64,000 nt of DNA from Myxococcales bacterium (GTDB lineage: Bacteria; Myxococcota; Myxococcia; Myxococcales; Myxococcaceae). The stretch covers positions 62,001 through 126,000 of the forward strand of contig JACPVI010000081.1 in NCBI GenBank assembly GCA_016191815.1. Direction: 5' to 3'. Shown in pieces: positions 60,391 to 64,000 of this stretch. Below the pieces are notes generated by a model. The model searched no databases and had not been told where the DNA came from. It was given only the letters and a program-made list of their open reading frames with translations. Positions within the stretch are counted from its first letter, which is position 1, and the number at the start of each line of letters is the position of its first letter. Position numbers and translations under genes: made by a program.

Positions 60391-61791
60391 ATGGACACTG
60401 CCATGGTTCGCATCGCGCTTTCCCTTGCCTCGCTATCGCTGGTCGCTTCCTCGCCGGCGCCCGCCCAACCCGCCACCCGCGAGTCTCTGGCGCTGCCGTC
60501 TTTGGCGCCGCTCATCGAGTCGGTGAAAGCCGCGGTGGTGAACGTGGACGTCCAATCGCGGGGGCGGGGAGGCGAGGGGGGCGAGGAGCTTATGGAGCGG
60601 TTCTTCCGGGGCCGCGAAGGCATGCGCGAGCGGCTGATGCCGGGCGCCGGCTCTGGCTTCATCATCGACTCCAAGGGGCTGGTGCTCACCAACAACCATG
60701 TGGTGGATCGCGCGGTGACGATCCGGGTGCGCCTGGACGACGGCCGTAGCTTTGACGCCCAGGTGCTGGGGAGAGATCCGCTCACCGACGTGGCGCTCTT
60801 GAAACTGAAGGGGGAGGTGAAGGACCTTCCTTTGGTGAAGCTCGGAGACTCGGACGCGATGCGGGTGGGCGACTGGGTGGTGGCGATCGGCAACCCCTTC
60901 GGGCTGGCCTCCAGCGTGAGCATGGGGATCATCTCCGCGCGCGCGCGGGACATCAAGGCGGGCCCCTACGACGAGTTCCTCCAGACGGACGCCGCCATCA
61001 ACCCGGGCAACTCCGGCGGGCCGCTGTTCAACATGAAGGGAGAGGTGATCGGCATCAACACCATCATCATCGGCGGCCTGGGCACCGGGGTCGGCTTTGC
61101 CGTCCCCTCGAATCTCGCCCGCGCGCTCCTCCCGCAGCTCCAGAAGGAGGGCTCGGTCACCCGCGGCTGGCTGGGCATTGGCATCCAGGACTTGACCGCC
61201 GATCTGGCGAAGGGCCTCGGAGTGCCGGTGAACGAGGGAGCGATCGTCACTCAGGTGAATCCCGGCTCTCCGGCGCACAAGTCTGGGCTCTCGGAGGACG
61301 ACGCGGTCGTCGCGGTGGACGGCGAGAAGGTGACCTCGGGCGGAGCGCTCAGCCGGACGATCGCGCTCAAACGCCCGGAGAGCACCGTGCGCCTTTCGGT
61401 GTACCGCGGCGGGAAGCAGAAAGAGGTGCCGGTCAAACTCGGCACCCGGCCGGACCTCGAAGGCATTGGCTCGAGGGAGCGCGAGGAGAAGCCGTCCGAG
61501 CAGCAGCAACGGATCGGACTCGTCTTCCAGGACATGGATTCCGAGCGAGCCGAGGCCTCCGGGCTGCCGCAGAGGGGAGCGCTGATCACCGACGTGCTTC
61601 CGGGCTCGCCGGCCGAGCGCGCCGACTTGCGGCCCGGGATGCTGGTGGTAGAGGCGGCGGGCAAGGCGGTGCGCAGCGCGGACGATCTCATCAGCGCGAT
61701 CCGCTCGGCGAAGTCCGGGAGCACGCTGCTCTTGCGCGTGCACATGGCCGCCAGCGGAGGAAAGCTGCTCAGGGCGCTGAGGCTTCCGTAG
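60391..61791 (+). CDS. HtrA/DegP-family serine protease
   Basis: 466 residues from ATG 60391; ATG 60403 would place the signal peptide (MVRIALSLASLSLVASSPAP) directly at the N-terminus and may be the real start. The chymotrypsin-fold domain has the triad His103 (LVLTNNHVVDRAV), Asp133 (DPLTDVALLKLK) and Ser208 (INPGNSGGPLFNMK). Two PDZ domains follow (GAIVTQVNPGSPAHKSGLSE and GALITDVLPGSPAERADLRP). It is a periplasmic quality-control protease. It is divergent from the large lipoprotein gene with a 138-bp shared upstream region; no heat-shock promoter could be identified. Confidence 0.94.
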   Translation: MDTAMVRIALSLASLSLVASSPAPAQPATRESLALPSLAPLIESVKAAVVNVDVQSRGRGGEGGEELMERFFRGREGMRERLMPGAGSGFIIDSKGLVLTNNHVVDRAVTIRVRLDDGRSFDAQVLGRDPLTDVALLKLKGEVKDLPLVKLGDSDAMRVGDWVVAIGNPFGLASSVSMGIISARARDIKAGPYDEFLQTDAAINPGNSGGPLFNMKGEVIGINTIIIGGLGTGVGFAVPSNLARALLPQLQKEGSVTRGWLGIGIQDLTADLAKGLGVPVNEGAIVTQVNPGSPAHKSGLSEDDAVVAVDGEKVTSGGALSRTIALKRPESTVRLSVYRGGKQKEVPVKLGTRPDLEGIGSREREEKPSEQQQRIGLVFQDMDSERAEASGLPQRGALITDVLPGSPAERADLRPGMLVVEAAGKAVRSADDLISAIRSAKSGSTLLLRVHMAASGGKLLRALRLP

Positions 61792-61842
61792 CGTCAGCCC
61801 CTCCGGCTGCCACCGGCGCCAAGCCCCAGGCCGCCCCGAATT

Positions 61843-61872
61843 CAACGTGAACGTGAATTCATGTTCACGTTG
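61843..61872. promoter_or_regulatory. Perfect 10-bp palindrome downstream of htrA
   Basis: CAACGTGAAC (61843-61852) and GTTCACGTTG (61863-61872) flank ten bases. The pattern suits a regulator binding site or a weak terminator. No gene in the right place for an operator could be supported. Confidence 0.4.
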
Positions 61873-62253
61873 GCCACGACCGTCGGGGGGCTCGGGTGCG
61901 GCTCGCTGCGCGCGCCTGTCGCACTGTCGCGGACAGGCCTCACCACCTCGGGAGCGAGCCGAGGGCACGCGTCGGATTCTCGCGGCTTTATGCGGATGGG
62001 TGCCCTGGCGCGGTCATTGCTGTTGTCCCGGCCGGGGAAAGAACGGGGGCGGTCGATGCGAAAGAACGAAGAGCGTGCAAGCGGCGCGCGGCCGCTGCTC
62101 CCGCGAGGTCAGCCGACCGCCCGCATGGCCGAGGAACCAGTGACTTCCTTCTTCAGTGCGCCTCGGTGCGTGGTAATCCGCGACGGCCGGCTCGCCATTT
62201 GCCGCTCGTTCGAACGCGACGATGCGCTCGCCGGCTGATCTTCCATCCGCCGA
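61873..62253. other. Intergenic stretch with no supported gene
   Basis: 381 bp between htrA and the convergent Uma2 gene. Short open frames exist on both strands but their composition is poor and no motif is recognisable. Codon use is less GC-biased at third positions than in the neighbouring genes, so this may be old gene debris. Confidence 0.3.
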
Positions 62254-63087
62254 TCAGCGGGACCGCTTCAGCCGCTCGATCTCGGCGAGCGCCATCGAGA
62301 GCCTCCGCTCAGCCTCCTCGCGCCCTCGCGCCTCCTCCTCGCGCCCTCGCGCCTCCTCCTCGCGCCCTCGCGCCTCCTCCTCCGCCCGCTCCTCTGCGGC
62401 GCGCACCCGGGCCTCCACCTGGGACAGCATCCCCTCGAGACGCCCGATCAGCTCGTTCGACTCGGGGAGAGGCGCCGTGCCATGGTAGAAGCGCAGCCTC
62501 GAGTCATCGATCATCAGATCCAGCCCAAGAACCGAGGAGGAGTACCTGCCCCCCTGAGGCAGAATCGGCTGATACACGCGGCCATGAGGTGGCAGCCGGA
62601 ACCCGGTGAGCCGCAGTCTTCCGCGATCGAAGATGAAGTATTCCGGGATCCCCAGGCGGGCGAAGCGTTCGGTGTTGCGCTCCAGGTCCTTTCTCCTGTC
62701 GCCGGCGACGTGCACTTCGAGGGCGAAATCGAGGCCCTTGCCCTCGGCCGCCACCACCCACTTGTCGCGCTCGCGCAGCTCGACATCGAGCACGGCGATC
62801 ACGTCCGGAGCGAACATCGGCTCGGCCGGGTAGTAGACCGGTAGCTCGCAGGCCAGGTACACGTGCCTGCCGATTCGAGCGAAGAAGCTCCCGAGGGCGT
62901 CCCGGGCGCCCGCCTTCGCGTTGAAGTGCCGGTCACCCTCCGGCGGGGCCGACTCGGAGGGCGGGAATTCGGACGGCAGGCTGTCCACCACCCGAGCGCG
63001 CTCGTCGGGTGACATGCGCTCCCACACCTCGAGCGGCGGGGCGCGCGGATCCTTCGGGTCGACTTCCCAGGCCATGGGCTTGCTCAT
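62254..63087 (-). CDS. Uma2-family (DUF820) restriction-endonuclease-fold protein
   Basis: 277 residues from ATG 63085-63087. The Uma2 core has YYPAEPMFAPDVIAVLDVEL (the catalytic Asp region), DFALEVHVAGDRRKDLERNT (Glu/Val/Asp motif like PD-ExK), and IPEYFIFDRGRLRLTGFRLP. The fold is that of PD-(D/E)XK nucleases, but Uma2 proteins have no proven activity and are multiplied in many cyanobacteria and myxobacteria. The C-terminus is a coiled coil with repeats of EEARGRE. It is convergent with the htrA region and follows the GAF-GGDEF gene on the same strand. Confidence 0.82.
   Translation of the reverse strand: MSKPMAWEVDPKDPRAPPLEVWERMSPDERARVVDSLPSEFPPSESAPPEGDRHFNAKAGARDALGSFFARIGRHVYLACELPVYYPAEPMFAPDVIAVLDVELRERDKWVVAAEGKGLDFALEVHVAGDRRKDLERNTERFARLGIPEYFIFDRGRLRLTGFRLPPHGRVYQPILPQGGRYSSSVLGLDLMIDDSRLRFYHGTAPLPESNELIGRLEGMLSQVEARVRAAEERAEEEARGREEEARGREEEARGREEAERRLSMALAEIERLKRSR
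62312..62382. repeat. 21-bp tandem repeat in the Uma2 gene
   Basis: Two exact 21-bp copies (62330-62350, 62351-62371) flanked by partial copies encode the EEARGRE heptads. Heptad length keeps the coiled coil in register, so copy number can vary without frameshift. Confidence 0.7.
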
Positions 63088-63175
63088 CGCCCACGATGAT
63101 AACCCCGTTCCTTGCCGGCAACCCCTCGCGGGGTTCGGCACCGTCCACTCCCGGGGTGAGAAGGAACCCCGGCGT

Positions 63176-64000
63176 TCAGCCGGACTTCGGCCCCGACGCC
63201 GCCTGGGGCAACTCGCCGGTCTTCACCCGCTTCTGGGCGTGAGGTCCCCGCTCGCGGCCCGGGTGCAGCTCCATCCCCGCGGCGTAGCCGGTCGCCTTGT
63301 TCCGCCCCGCCCGCTTCGAGGCGTAGAGCGCCGAGTCCGCGCAGTCCACCAGCCGGTCCTGCTCCACCGCGTCCACCGGAAGGTTCGCCACCCCCAGGGA
63401 GATGGTGATCTTCCCCTCCGGCTGGAAGCGCGCGTGCTCGTTGGGGGCTTCCTCCACCGCGCGCCGGAGCTTCTCCGCCACCTCCAGCGCCTCCGCCTTG
63501 GTCACCTGGGGGAGAATCAGCACGAACTCCTCGCCGCCGTAGCGCGCGAGCGTGTCCACCTTGCGCACCATCTGCTTGAGGACCGCGCACACCTCCCGCA
63601 GCACCGCATCGCCAGCCCGGTGGCCGGCGGCGTCGTTCAGCCGTTTGAAGTGGTCGATGTCCACCATCAACATCGAAAGCTGCGTCCCGAAGCGGTTGGC
63701 CCGGGCGATCTCCAGCTCCAGCCGGGAGAACAGGTGCCGCCGGTTCGGCACGCCGGTGAGCGGATCAGTGAGCGAGAGCTCCACCGTGGTCTGGTGGAGC
63801 TGGGCGTTCTTCACCGCCATCGCCGCCTGGTCCGCCACCGTGGTGAGGAAGTCGACCTCCTCGCGGTCGAAGCCCACCGTGTCGGGGCGTTCGAAGTTCA
63901 GCACCCCGAGCAGCGCTCCGCCGTGGACCATCGGCACCGAGAGCAGCGCGCCCTTGCCCCGCGGGCCCGCCCCGGGACGAGTCTTGAACTCCGCCGTCTC
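63176..64000 (-). CDS. GAF-GGDEF diguanylate cyclase (5' end outside window)
   Basis: 275 codons are visible; the frame is open to base 64000, so the N-terminus lies beyond the window. The visible start is the end of a GAF sensor domain (GKGALLSVPMVHGGALLGVL, GFDREEVDFLTTVADQAAMA). A GGDEF domain follows: LSLTDPLTGVPNRRHLFSRL, the loop GGEEF, and the I-site RKVD five residues before it. So the cyclase should be active and feedback-controlled. The tail is basic. It is cytoplasmic as far as visible. A second diguanylate cyclase of different sensor type lies at 13080. Confidence 0.92.
   Translation of the reverse strand, partial: ETAEFKTRPGAGPRGKGALLSVPMVHGGALLGVLNFERPDTVGFDREEVDFLTTVADQAAMAVKNAQLHQTTVELSLTDPLTGVPNRRHLFSRLELEIARANRFGTQLSMLMVDIDHFKRLNDAAGHRAGDAVLREVCAVLKQMVRKVDTLARYGGEEFVLILPQVTKAEALEVAEKLRRAVEEAPNEHARFQPEGKITISLGVANLPVDAVEQDRLVDCADSALYASKRAGRNKATGYAAGMELHPGRERGPHAQKRVKTGELPQAASGPKSG

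Noticed and set aside
62312-62382. Repeats that could suggest a CRISPR array
   Set aside because: They are contiguous 21-bp units without spacers inside a coding region.

Overview
This 64 kb window is GC-rich, gene-dense chromosome from a gliding myxobacterium (Myxococcota, probably the Myxococcus/Archangium side of the order). The evidence is an AglZ-type pseudo-receiver/coiled-coil motility protein, a metalloprotease ending in a MYXO-CTERM sorting tail, many lipoproteins with Asp-Ala-Gly and Asp-Gly-Gly linkers and Cys-rich repeats, a eukaryote-like Ser/Thr kinase, and an ssrA tag (ANDNVELALAA) of deltaproteobacterial type. Nothing looks like a prophage, plasmid or CRISPR locus. Most of the window is housekeeping and lineage-typical genes, broken by small patches of repeats and gene debris.

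Layout. 1-5.7 kb: end of a CFI-box protein, a TlpA-like thioredoxin, a 131-bp inverted-repeat element, an OmpA/TSP3 outer-membrane protein and a coupled pair of M16 peptidases (one active, one lacking the zinc motif). 5.8-6.16 kb: tmRNA. 6.2-7.75 kb: a decayed patch next to ssrA with a HicA-like remnant, an orphan ORF and a truncated DoxX gene. 7.8-8.8 kb: yceI and an ArsR regulator with matching palindromes. 8.9-15.8 kb: secreted metalloprotease, peptidoglycan-binding hydrolase-like protein, a diguanylate cyclase coupled to a PhnD-like binding lipoprotein, and a MarR regulator. 15.9-19.4 kb: thiC, a YmdB-type phosphoesterase, 5-formyl-THF cyclo-ligase and, just upstream of it, a 6S RNA. 19.5-26.4 kb: TPR protein and Ser/Thr kinase operon, a PEGA-like zinc-ribbon protein, an aspartyl-protease/PDZ lipoprotein, cysteine desulfurase and DHH phosphoesterase.

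26.5-39.3 kb: degenerate Fic protein, AAA+ ATPase, ilvE, patatin, a receiver-PATAN-J-TPR regulator, cupin, glnE and a MoxR ATPase. 39.4-44.8 kb: large secreted or surface lipoproteins including an IgGFc-binding-domain protein. 44.9-45.1 kb: a HepT antitoxin/toxin-family remnant. 45.3-56 kb: aglZ, a GT4 glycosyltransferase with a long Pro-rich tail, and divergently a DUF4912 protein, a GH57 branching enzyme and a TPR/coiled-coil protein. 56.2-64 kb: apt, a lipid kinase, a beta-propeller-like lipoprotein, HtrA protease, a Uma2-family protein and a GAF-GGDEF cyclase cut by the window end.

The least explained structure is a dispersed palindromic element with about 24-28 bp terminal inverted repeats. 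There are two complete copies (28.87-29.01 kb and 56.02-56.15 kb), and a solo arm is read into the 3' end of thiC. I did not find a convincing new multi-gene defence or biosynthetic system. The repeat family, the ssrA-adjacent debris and the degenerate Fic protein are the best leads.
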